Shown here piece by piece: positions 22,429-28,550 of a DNA stretch of 28,550 bases. The stretch's first letter is position 1. Every line of letters starts with the position of its first letter. Source of the DNA: a virus. The translations under genes were made by a program, and so were the position numbers. Location: positions 1-28,550 of the IMG/VR virus record IMGVR_UViG_3300040806_000953, one strand, 5' to 3'. Under the pieces are notes generated by a model that ran no database searches, was not told where the DNA came from, and was given only the letters and a program-made list of their open reading frames with translations.

Positions 22429-22871
22429 CCACTAAATACAATATGGAAGATGCTTTCACTAATGCCTTCTTTGGCGTAGTACGAGATGCTCAAGAAACAT
22501 CAGGGTATCAATTACCTGTTCATCTTGAGCATTATATCGTTATGGTACTTGCGATACATATCGATAAACCTAACTGGTGTCCTGAACACTCTTTTGCAGA
22601 AGCATATCTTAAAATGAATACTAGATCTAATGCAAAAGAACTAGGTGACACTTGTCTTTTTGTTTCCGGAGTATTTCCAACCTTCGGAACTAAAAAAGGA
22701 TTGTCTAGATCATACTTTCGTAATATTGGCAAAACATCTTATAGTCAAATAGATGGAGAACTTTTTTCTGATCTTTCAATACACTTTGACTTTCTAAGCG
22801 ATTTTATAGATATTGCTATACATACTCCTAGTGTTATTAATCTCCAAAATCAAACAAACTATGGAATGTAG
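22422..22871 (+). CDS. Plus-strand unknown protein between sugar genes and polymerase
   Basis: A 149-residue protein, the only plus-strand gene after 3359. MEDAFTNAFFGVVRDAQETS, HLEHYIVMVLAIHIDK and GDTCLFVSGVFPTFGTKKGL look like a real folded protein. The LGDxxLFxSGxFP...GLSxxYF pattern recalls an uncharacterised bacterial family, so it may be host-derived. No minus-strand gene fills this stretch except a short shadow. The start is uncertain: the ATG at 22422 has no clear Shine-Dalgarno sequence, and the ATG at 22443 is the alternative. It converges on the polymerase with a 35-base overlap. TATAAT boxes at 22389 and 22399 could drive it. Confidence 0.65.
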   Translation: MSTTKYNMEDAFTNAFFGVVRDAQETSGYQLPVHLEHYIVMVLAIHIDKPNWCPEHSFAEAYLKMNTRSNAKELGDTCLFVSGVFPTFGTKKGLSRSYFRNIGKTSYSQIDGELFSDLSIHFDFLSDFIDIAIHTPSVINLQNQTNYGM

Positions 22872-25506
22872 TATGTTGTTTAGTATCTTCTAGTGGATAG
22901 TTCAACACGCCAATCAAGTTGTCTAGCTTGTTATCAATAATAGTTTCTGCCATTGCCGCATCATCAAATGGCAGTTCTTTGAACCAATCAGGAATACGTA
23001 GCTCGTCTGTTGGATAAGCGACACTTGTATAGCCTAGCGGGTTCTGTTTTAGTTTACAAACAATAACTTTCATACCATCAACAATCTCTTGTGAGTATTT
23101 GTCACCGTTCATGCGTTTTAGTGTATTCCAGTTAAGACTTGCTCGAACGTGTCCGGGCATGTTTGCTTTGCCTTGCTTTTCTTCTAGTCGACGATAGTGT
23201 CCAACTTTGTTTGCACGTTTCGGACTACCTTTCTCCCAACCTGGCCTTGCACTAAACTCCTTGCGGAATTCTGTAATGCGATCTAACACTTCTTGTTGCG
23301 GAACATCTGTAAGTACCATAAGCAATAGCTCACTTAGAAACTTTTGCATAAACACAGGAGTGTCTGATCTACGCAAGTCTAGGCCCATTGCTTTTACTTT
23401 GCCTGGTTTGCCGTCGGTATCACTTCTAAATCCTTCAATGTCGTATACTAGTGCCGCATAACGCTTCTTAGTAATAAACAATCCGCTTTCGGCAACAATT
23501 TCTCTAGCCGCCGCAATAACATCTGATCTACTTTTTGGACAATGAAATGCTTCTAACATAAACTTTGGAAACGTAGTATTTGCCGCTTCGCATACTTGAT
23601 CGTAAAGAGTAATTACATTATCTTTATCCCACGGAATATGTCCTTCTTTAATATCTTTTTTAAGTGTCTGGTATGCACTAAAATAACAAGAGTCAGTATC
23701 ACCGTATATCATTGCTTCACCTACATGATCATACTCGCCTGTAATAGTCTTGTTAACTTCTGCTGACATATGTTTAACAATAGTACGTCCGGTTAGCGTA
23801 GTAGAATGACCGATACGCTTATCAAAGAATCTACAACCAGGATTAAGAATCGCACCATACAAACTGTTTAAGTTAATCTTCTTAACTAGCTGTCGCTTGT
23901 CCCAATACTCAATCTCTGCTTTGTTGCCTGCATCTTTTGCCTTCTTCAACATCTTCTGCATATCTTTACGTTCAGCATACCAACGCTTTAGTAGTCCAGG
24001 AATAACACCTTCAAACTCTTGTGTAAAGATTGTGCCGTTAGCACTAAGCATCCAAGGCATTTGCGAATCAAATACTAATTGATAAATCTCTGCACCCGAT
24101 AGTACATCTGACCTACCGTCTTCCCAATCAATTGTAAGTGCAACATCTCGCCTTTGATCCATTACAGCTTCATATTCTTCTGTAGCAAAGCGTCCTTCCC
24201 AACTGCCTGCAAAGCTCTTCTTCTTCAACCCCATGTCTTCTGTTACACGGTTGTCTGAAATGTCAGGACGTATCTGTCCTACAACAGTTTCTGGAGCCAT
24301 GTTTAGCGCACGAATAACACTTGGATACAGTGAATTCAAATCCATTGAACCAATCCACTTGTGCAAGCCTTTCTTAGGAAACGCAACGTATGCACCTGCT
24401 GCCTGTGTGTTTTCATCGTCACGCTTAGGCCTGTTATTTACTTGCAAGCCTCTGTTGTGTGCTTCGTTAACAATACCTTGCTCTGTAACAGCAACAGCGC
24501 CCATAGTGGTTTGTAGCATCACAGTATTCTCGTGTGCAACAGTATTACTAAGATCAATAAATCTTAGTTTTTTGTCCAACTTGTCCAGTAGTGCGGTATC
24601 TTGAATGTTGTATTCGATGAACTTTCTAAAGTCATTGTTGTACAACTGGTCCAAAGTGCCTTCATAAGGGACTTTGTTTTCACCAACTTCGATTTCGCCA
24701 ATGGCATCAAGTCTATATGTGTGTCGTTCTTCATATGTGTATTTACGATATAATTCCAAACTATCTAAATGCACTCTACCTATTAGGTCAAAGGTTACAG
24801 CTGATTTACCATACTTTTCATATTCACGTTTTTTAGGCAATTGGCCCCATAAGCAGAATCTACGTGTGTCATCTTTGCTTAATACACGAGCAGTTCTATT
24901 TACAGTATACGGAATATCATAACCTTCACTGTTCCAGCCTGATAAAATATCAGCGTCTTCAATCAGCGTTAAGAACGTGTCAATCATATCACCTTCACGT
25001 TCGAATAGCATTACATTATCAATGCCTTCTAGTTCTGCTTTTGCTTGATCCATTGTAAGGGTCTTGGGAGGAACAGCTAAACAAATCATAGTTTCTAGCC
25101 ATTGTAAGTATATACTTATAGAAGTAATAGGCATAAACGGATCTGCTGGGTCAGCAAAGCCACGTTCTGGATCAAAGTCAGTCTCAATATCGAAGAAAGC
25201 AATGTTTAGTTTAGGAGCATCTTGGTTAAGATAGTTTTCACTTAAACATTGAAAGATTGGATTAATATCGCTTTCGAACAATTCTTTGTCGCGATTAATA
25301 GCAACTTCTTTTCGAAAGTCTTTTGTGTTCTTACATACAATACGACTTAGAGGATCGCCATACACACTTTTGTATTTGCCTCGTTCGTCCTTATAATAGA
25401 ATGTATATTTTGCTTGATATTCGCGGTATTCTCTTTTACCGTCTTTGCGTTCAACTACACGGATCATATCTTGATCGCGGTCAAATAGTGCGTCTACATA
25501 ACTCAT
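22837..25506 (-). CDS. 43: DNA polymerase, family B (T4 gp43-like)
   Basis: An 889-residue replicative polymerase, matching T4 gp43 (898). The 3'-5' exonuclease motifs are FFDIETDFD (Asp106, Glu108), GWNSEGYDIPY (190-200) and YNIQDTALL (299-307). Polymerase motif A is DLNSLYPSVI (Asp389), motif B KKINLNSLYGA (542-552) and motif C YGDTDS (601-606). All catalytic residues are present and there is no split or intein. The C-terminus ends in TTFHSLFDFG, which looks like a clamp-binding peptide of the T4 type and suits the clamp encoded at 19633. CAGGAGAATAA precedes the start at 25506. Its 3' end overlaps the convergent plus-strand gene. Confidence 0.96.
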   Translation of the reverse strand: MSYVDALFDRDQDMIRVVERKDGKREYREYQAKYTFYYKDERGKYKSVYGDPLSRIVCKNTKDFRKEVAINRDKELFESDINPIFQCLSENYLNQDAPKLNIAFFDIETDFDPERGFADPADPFMPITSISIYLQWLETMICLAVPPKTLTMDQAKAELEGIDNVMLFEREGDMIDTFLTLIEDADILSGWNSEGYDIPYTVNRTARVLSKDDTRRFCLWGQLPKKREYEKYGKSAVTFDLIGRVHLDSLELYRKYTYEERHTYRLDAIGEIEVGENKVPYEGTLDQLYNNDFRKFIEYNIQDTALLDKLDKKLRFIDLSNTVAHENTVMLQTTMGAVAVTEQGIVNEAHNRGLQVNNRPKRDDENTQAAGAYVAFPKKGLHKWIGSMDLNSLYPSVIRALNMAPETVVGQIRPDISDNRVTEDMGLKKKSFAGSWEGRFATEEYEAVMDQRRDVALTIDWEDGRSDVLSGAEIYQLVFDSQMPWMLSANGTIFTQEFEGVIPGLLKRWYAERKDMQKMLKKAKDAGNKAEIEYWDKRQLVKKINLNSLYGAILNPGCRFFDKRIGHSTTLTGRTIVKHMSAEVNKTITGEYDHVGEAMIYGDTDSCYFSAYQTLKKDIKEGHIPWDKDNVITLYDQVCEAANTTFPKFMLEAFHCPKSRSDVIAAAREIVAESGLFITKKRYAALVYDIEGFRSDTDGKPGKVKAMGLDLRRSDTPVFMQKFLSELLLMVLTDVPQQEVLDRITEFRKEFSARPGWEKGSPKRANKVGHYRRLEEKQGKANMPGHVRASLNWNTLKRMNGDKYSQEIVDGMKVIVCKLKQNPLGYTSVAYPTDELRIPDWFKELPFDDAAMAETIIDNKLDNLIGVLNYPLEDTKQHTTFHSLFDFGD

Positions 25507-25575
25507 TTATTCTCCTGTTGTTTCTGGCCAACTAACCTTCTACATGCTCGTAAGTGAGCGACTCTATAGTATATA

Positions 25576-25854
25576 TTACAATATGAATAATTGTACCATA
25601 GCAATTGAATTCATTACAACAAACCATGCACATAGAACAATAGCAAATCCAGCTCGTCTAATAATTGTGCTTATTACACCTAATATGCTACCAAACAAAT
25701 AAAGTGGAATGAATAGTTTTGTCGCTGGATCTAACACTGTATATGTTAGAATTGCACTTGCTGATATTAAAAGAACTGCTTCTAATAATTCACAATAGAA
25801 TGCAAATGGCGAAAGCTGATAACTTTCTTTAAAAAACCGTATTACTGCCTTCAC
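25576..25854 (-). CDS. Small membrane protein, unknown function
   Basis: A 92-residue hydrophobic protein with probably three membrane spans: AVLLISASAILTYTVL, LFIPLYLFGSILGVIS and FAIVLCAWFVVMNSIAMVQL. A short basic N-terminus (KAVIRFFKES) precedes them. It overlaps the dsbA stop by four bases (ATGA) and lies 69 bases before the polymerase gene, so it is probably co-transcribed with both. A host inner-membrane location is expected. No family is recognised. Confidence 0.7.
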   Translation of the reverse strand: MKAVIRFFKESYQLSPFAFYCELLEAVLLISASAILTYTVLDPATKLFIPLYLFGSILGVISTIIRRAGFAIVLCAWFVVMNSIAMVQLFIL

Positions 25855-26111
25855 TTATCATAGCCTAGCGTAGTAATAAGTGTTTCGAGATCATCATATG
25901 CGTCAGCATGTGAATCCCAATCACGCTTTTGTGCAATTTTAATTGCTTTGTTAATAAGACTTGGTTTAATATCTAATTCTTCTGCTACTGCTTTAACAGT
26001 GTCTTTAAGACCTGCATTTAGATCTTCTACTTCTTGTAGCACTGTTACACCTTCTTTAACTAGTCGTTCTAGTTTTGCTTTTTCTTCAGCACCATAGGTA
26101 CGGTCACTCAT
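25851..26111 (-). CDS. dsbA: dsDNA-binding protein (T4 DsbA-like)
   Basis: An 86-residue helical protein similar in size and pattern to T4 DsbA (89) and its marine T4-like relatives: EEKAKLERLVKEGVTVLQEV, EDLNAGLKDTVKAVAEEL and KPSLINKAIKIAQKRDW. In T4, DsbA binds double-stranded DNA and helps late transcription. CGGAGGTAATATAC before the ATG is a strong ribosome binding site. A perfect-spacing sigma70-type promoter stands upstream. The gene leads a message with a membrane protein and probably the DNA polymerase. Confidence 0.8.
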   Translation of the reverse strand: MSDRTYGAEEKAKLERLVKEGVTVLQEVEDLNAGLKDTVKAVAEELDIKPSLINKAIKIAQKRDWDSHADAYDDLETLITTLGYDK

Positions 26112-26138
26112 GTATATTACCTCCGTTAAGTTAAGTTA

Positions 26139-26167
26139 ATTATACAATATATTTAGGTTAAAGTCAA
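26139..26167 (-). promoter_or_regulatory. Sigma70-type promoter for dsbA (and probably gene 43)
   Basis: TTGACT (26162-26167) and TATAAT (26139-26144) on the minus strand have a 17-base spacer, TTAACCTAAATATATTG, with CTAAATA at the same place as in the folE promoter. The -35 box contains the TGA stop of the upstream gene (26164-26166). Tandem TTAAC units follow the -10 box. Confidence 0.8.
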
Positions 26168-26802
26168 GTAGAAAATACTTTTTTATTATCAAAAGCACGT
26201 TCCCATCCAAAGAATTGTGCTTTATAATCTGAATGGTCATCGGAGCTTAGATTTTCCCATTCGTGTTTGCGTTGATATAAAAGCATTGCGCCATCATACC
26301 AATCAGTGTTGTTGATGATATGTTCGAGACGTTCTTTTGCATCGTATGCTTCTTCTACACTATCAAAGTCTTGTTCAATGTGTATTACTTCCATAACAAC
26401 ATCGCGTGTTACATAGTCTAATGAAAAGTCAATGCCCCACTTAGGTTTAATGTTAAGTAGTTTTTGTAGTATAGGACGATTCGCACATACTTGTTGAATT
26501 TGTTCTCTTGCTTCGCCGGCAAATGCATAACGGGTTAACAGCATACAATGATCTAACACAAGTCCATGTTCGCTTTGTTCTATATCGTGATACCATTCTT
26601 GTACAGGTGCAATATGAAACTGTATTTCTCTATTGAGCTCTACGCCGTTTGCTTCGTAGTGTAGGTGTTCTAATGGTGTCGGAACTTCGTATCCGTCCTT
26701 ATCAAAATCTTTGAATGGAAGTGTTTCAACTAACTGTCGATCGATCGGAGTTTCGAGATATGGATGATTTGTAAACTTAGGTTCTAGATTTACTAAATTC
26801 AT
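26164..26802 (-). CDS. Unknown phage protein
   Basis: A 212-residue protein with no recognised domain. The N-terminus has LEPKFTNHPYLETPIDRQLV, the middle IQFHIAPVQEWYHDIEQS and VLDHCMLLTRYAFAGEAREQ, and the end AQFFGWERAFDNKKVFS. It is rich in His, Trp and acidic residues. It overlaps the next upstream gene by 26 bases, and its stop codon forms part of the dsbA promoter. Conserved in marine T4-like phages as far as I recall; possibly late or virion-related from its neighbours. Confidence 0.65.
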   Translation of the reverse strand: MNLVNLEPKFTNHPYLETPIDRQLVETLPFKDFDKDGYEVPTPLEHLHYEANGVELNREIQFHIAPVQEWYHDIEQSEHGLVLDHCMLLTRYAFAGEAREQIQQVCANRPILQKLLNIKPKWGIDFSLDYVTRDVVMEVIHIEQDFDSVEEAYDAKERLEHIINNTDWYDGAMLLYQRKHEWENLSSDDHSDYKAQFFGWERAFDNKKVFST

Positions 26803-27562
26803 CTAACTCTCTTCGTAGTCTTTCAGAAATAGATTCAGTTTTTTTATTCTTTTCAGCCTTGCTGTATTTGTCTTTTAGTCTACCTAGTTCTTCTTGACTA
26901 GCGCCATCTCGTCCTGCCGCGGCTGCTTTTTTCATATATTCTTTACCGTGCTTTTTAACACCAGTGTAATATTGTAATCCACTTTCGTTTGTTTCTTCGT
27001 CTTCTTTTTTGTTAGCCATTTTAACAATGTTATCAAAGATAGATGCAAATCTTGGTTCAGATAAAATTTTAATTAGTGCATCAACATATGGACCTAATGC
27101 TTCTCTTTGTTGTGGAGTTAATACTTGTCCTTTAACTGCTCGTTGCAAAGAAAGTTGTATCATTTGTACACTGGTCTTATCAGCTACATCTTTACGTGTG
27201 CGTTGTATTCCACGCATAAGTCCGCCATCATCTTCGCCAACTAGCTTATCTTTTAAAGGATGTTTAGATCGGCCTGGCTCTGCATTAGGCATTGGGTCTT
27301 TGCCTTTTGCTTGCCCTGCACTACCTGTTTTTTGTGATTCGTTAACTATTACCCCAGCAAGGGCAGCAAAGTCATTTAAACTATAATTACCTTCAACAGG
27401 CATTGTACCCTTTGCTATGTTTGCACTTTCTTGTAGATAATCTTTAGCAGGAGCAACACTTTCTTGCGGGTTAGCTGCTTGTGCTTGAAGTTTTGCTAGA
27501 TCTTCTTTCGGATCTGATGGATCTATTTGAAATAGTTTATTTTGTAGTGCATGAAAGTCCAT
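26777..27562 (-). CDS. Probable virion-associated or assembly protein
   Basis: A 261-residue protein. A polar, Gln/Ala-rich, probably disordered N-terminal half (KLQAQAANPQESVAPAKDYL; SAGQAKGKDPMPNAEPGRSK) leads into a helical central part (SVQMIQLSLQRAVKGQVLTP; YVDALIKILSEPRFASIFDN). A basic C-terminus has LQYYTGVKKHGKEYMKKAAA and ESISERLRRELDEFSK. The C-terminal motifs are familiar from marine T4-like structural or prohead-associated genes, but the function is unknown. GGGAGTAAC precedes the ATG at 27562. Confidence 0.65.
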   Translation of the reverse strand: MDFHALQNKLFQIDPSDPKEDLAKLQAQAANPQESVAPAKDYLQESANIAKGTMPVEGNYSLNDFAALAGVIVNESQKTGSAGQAKGKDPMPNAEPGRSKHPLKDKLVGEDDGGLMRGIQRTRKDVADKTSVQMIQLSLQRAVKGQVLTPQQREALGPYVDALIKILSEPRFASIFDNIVKMANKKEDEETNESGLQYYTGVKKHGKEYMKKAAAAGRDGASQEELGRLKDKYSKAEKNKKTESISERLRRELDEFSKSRT

Positions 27563-27571
27563 AGTTACTCC

Positions 27572-28231
27572 CTATGCTGGTACACAATTGTTAACCCTGA
27601 CGCCGCCCTTCATCTTTGTCTTAGGGTTACCGATCTTCTTACCCTTCCAACATTTTGGATCTAAGCGTTGTTTTTCTGCTACGTAACTGTCGCCGTCTGC
27701 TGCTGCTGCATTACCGCACTCTGAACAAACTTCACTTGATTCTCTTGCTATTTCTTTTGCAACTGCACGTTGTAATTTTTCTTCAATAGACTCCATACCG
27801 GCATGCATTGCTGCCATATGTTTCTTGTACTTTTTAGTACCTTTTTTATGCGGTGACTTGCCTTCTTTAACAGCATTACAATCACAATGCTTACATGTTG
27901 GAGCGCATGTGCAATCTTCTGCTTTTACATCAGCGCCACAACAGTCATCGGAGCAATACCCTTGCTTGGCTTCGTTCATTCCTTCGCCAAATTTCATATC
28001 ATAATCGAGATTGTGGTATACAGAACTAACATAATCTGCTGCTTTAGTAATCTTAGCTTGTTGCCAACCTTCTAAGCCTTCTGCTTCACTTACACCTTTG
28101 AGCATGTCGTGTAATTTGATAGCATACTTTGCAATTTTATATAAGTCGGCACGTGCCATTTGTACTTCGTGGTCAGCTTCAGCTCTTCCAGCTAAGTCGG
28201 CTAAACCTTCTCTAATCTCTTTATCTCTCAT
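27572..28231 (-). CDS. Cys-rich conserved phage protein
   Basis: A 219-residue protein in three parts. Residues 1-80 form a helical domain (LADLAGRAEADHEVQMARAD; LYKIAKYAIKLHDMLKGVSE) familiar from marine T4-like phages. Residues 93-118 hold eight Cys, in CSDDCCG, CTC and CKHCDC, probably a metal-binding or disulfide knot. A C-terminal part has CSEC at 169-172 and ends KMKGGVRVNNCVPA, a tail seen at the ends of several phage structural proteins, from memory. GGAGCAACTCA lies before the ATG, and a late-type box lies just upstream. Virion-associated role likely, function unknown. Confidence 0.65.
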   Translation of the reverse strand: MRDKEIREGLADLAGRAEADHEVQMARADLYKIAKYAIKLHDMLKGVSEAEGLEGWQQAKITKAADYVSSVYHNLDYDMKFGEGMNEAKQGYCSDDCCGADVKAEDCTCAPTCKHCDCNAVKEGKSPHKKGTKKYKKHMAAMHAGMESIEEKLQRAVAKEIARESSEVCSECGNAAAADGDSYVAEKQRLDPKCWKGKKIGNPKTKMKGGVRVNNCVPA

Positions 28232-28258
28232 TGAGTTGCTCCAATACGTATTATAATG

Positions 28259-28265
28259 TATTTAT
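28259..28265 (-). promoter_or_regulatory. T4-late-like promoter box
   Basis: The minus strand reads ATAAATA, followed by CATTATAATAC, about 27 bases before the ATG of the Cys-rich protein. It overlaps the stop codon of the upstream gene. It matches the tail fibre and 93-residue gene boxes. Confidence 0.55.
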
Positions 28266-28543
28266 GCCTTTTTAGTTTTAGGCTTCTTTTTCTTTCCAGC
28301 CATTAATGTATCACTGTCTAAAGCATTTTTTGCAGTACCGTCTGGGTTTTTAGGTTGACGAGATTGCATACCACCAATTGGTGCTGCTACTGCTGCTACC
28401 GAACCTGCACTAGTAGTTTCACCTATACGTTGTTTTACTATACCCAACATCTTGCTATCATTAGTGTTTAACCAAAGCACAATATTTCTATTTTTCATAA
28501 GCCACGCTTTTAATCCTTTAGGATTATTTTTATACTTTTTCAT
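28262..28543 (-). CDS. Small basic phage protein, possibly 5'-truncated
   Basis: 93 residues are visible from ATG 28543, but the frame is still open at the window edge, so a longer protein is possible. The N-terminus has LKAWLMKNRNIVLWLNTNDS; the middle is a low-complexity ETTSAGSVAAVAAPIGGMQS; the end is GTAKNALDSDTLMAGKKKKP with further Lys. The Ala/Gly-rich segment followed by NALDSD-LM-GKK is a pattern I recall from marine T4-like phage proteins of unknown role. Its stop overlaps the late box of the next gene. Confidence 0.6.
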   Translation of the reverse strand: MKKYKNNPKGLKAWLMKNRNIVLWLNTNDSKMLGIVKQRIGETTSAGSVAAVAAPIGGMQSRQPKNPDGTAKNALDSDTLMAGKKKKPKTKKA

Positions 28544-28550
28544 AGCTTGA

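Noticed and set aside
22432-22442. Plus-strand CTAAATACAAT considered as a late promoter for the 22422 gene
   Set aside because: It lies inside the first codons and ends next to the alternative ATG, leaving no room for a leader.
23207-25535. Plus-strand open frames opposite the DNA polymerase
   Set aside because: The polymerase frame is intact and well supported; these are shadows with no start signals.
25541-25565. Small hairpin upstream of the polymerase considered as a terminator
   Set aside because: The stem has only four base pairs (GCTC/GAGC) and no T-run follows.
25563-25600. Promoter sought directly upstream of the DNA polymerase gene
   Set aside because: TATACT and TATAGA boxes exist but no acceptable -35 hexamer at 16-18 bases. 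Co-transcription from the dsbA promoter is more likely.
27009-27386. A 125-codon plus-strand frame opposite the 261-residue gene
   Set aside because: It is an antisense shadow rich in Cys, Ser and Pro; the minus-strand gene has a good ribosome binding site and natural composition.
1-28550. tRNA genes, integrase and attachment sites
   Set aside because: Nothing with cloverleaf potential or recombinase motifs was noticed by reading; a tRNA scan was not possible here.

Overview
The window reads as part of the genome of a T4-like marine myovirus. It is AT-rich and densely packed. Four T4-type replication or transcription proteins are recognisable: a family B DNA polymerase (gp43-like), a sliding clamp (gp45-like), an RNase H/5' nuclease and a DsbA-like DNA-binding protein. 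The small conserved genes around them resemble those of cyanophages and pelagiphages. The host cannot be fixed from the sequence. A TctC-like transporter fragment and the absence of photosynthesis genes lean towards a marine heterotroph such as an alphaproteobacterium, but this is inference.

Layout. Positions 1-3359 are a plus-strand cassette of four overlapping genes: a solute-receptor-like fragment, an alpha/beta hydrolase, a short AMP-forming ligase and a radical SAM enzyme. It converges on a minus-strand tail fibre gene (3349-5301). Almost everything after that is on the minus strand, so genes are transcribed from right to left. Positions 5358-6872 hold small conserved phage genes. Positions 6856-9277 hold a MoxR-type ATPase and its VWA/metallopeptidase-like partner. 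Positions 9336-11734 hold small unknowns and RNase H. Positions 11796-19633 hold a 7-deazaguanine island (queE, folE, queD-like, dpdA) interleaved with a glycosyltransferase, a phosphoribosyltransferase and several very small genes. Positions 19633-22378 hold the sliding clamp followed by sugar genes: an SDR epimerase/dehydratase, a eukaryote-type phosphomannomutase and a cytidylyltransferase. A single plus-strand gene (22422-22871) then overlaps the end of the DNA polymerase gene (22837-25506). The window ends with a membrane protein, DsbA and probable virion-associated proteins (25576-28543).

How the genes work together. FolE, QueD and QueE would take GTP to 7-carboxy-7-deazaguanine, and DpdA would insert a 7-deazaguanine base into DNA. 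No queC is present here, so either the host or another part of the genome supplies it, or the base stops at the carboxy form. dpdA is translationally coupled to the clamp gene, which suggests modification accompanies replication. The sugar genes and the glycosyltransferase could supply activated sugars for host surface, virion or DNA decoration.

Regulation. Six sigma70-type promoters with 17-nt spacers can be read on the minus strand, before moxR, rnh, folE, queD, the cytidylyltransferase and dsbA. Three of their -35 boxes are built on the TGA stop codon of the upstream gene. T4-late-like ATAAATA boxes precede the tail fibre gene, a 93-residue gene and a Cys-rich protein gene. Many genes are joined by ATGA overlaps. 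This exposes at least four conserved-looking genes of 41-58 codons that are easily missed. I saw no tRNA, rRNA, CRISPR array, insertion sequence or attachment site. No intergenic gap exceeds about 90 bases.
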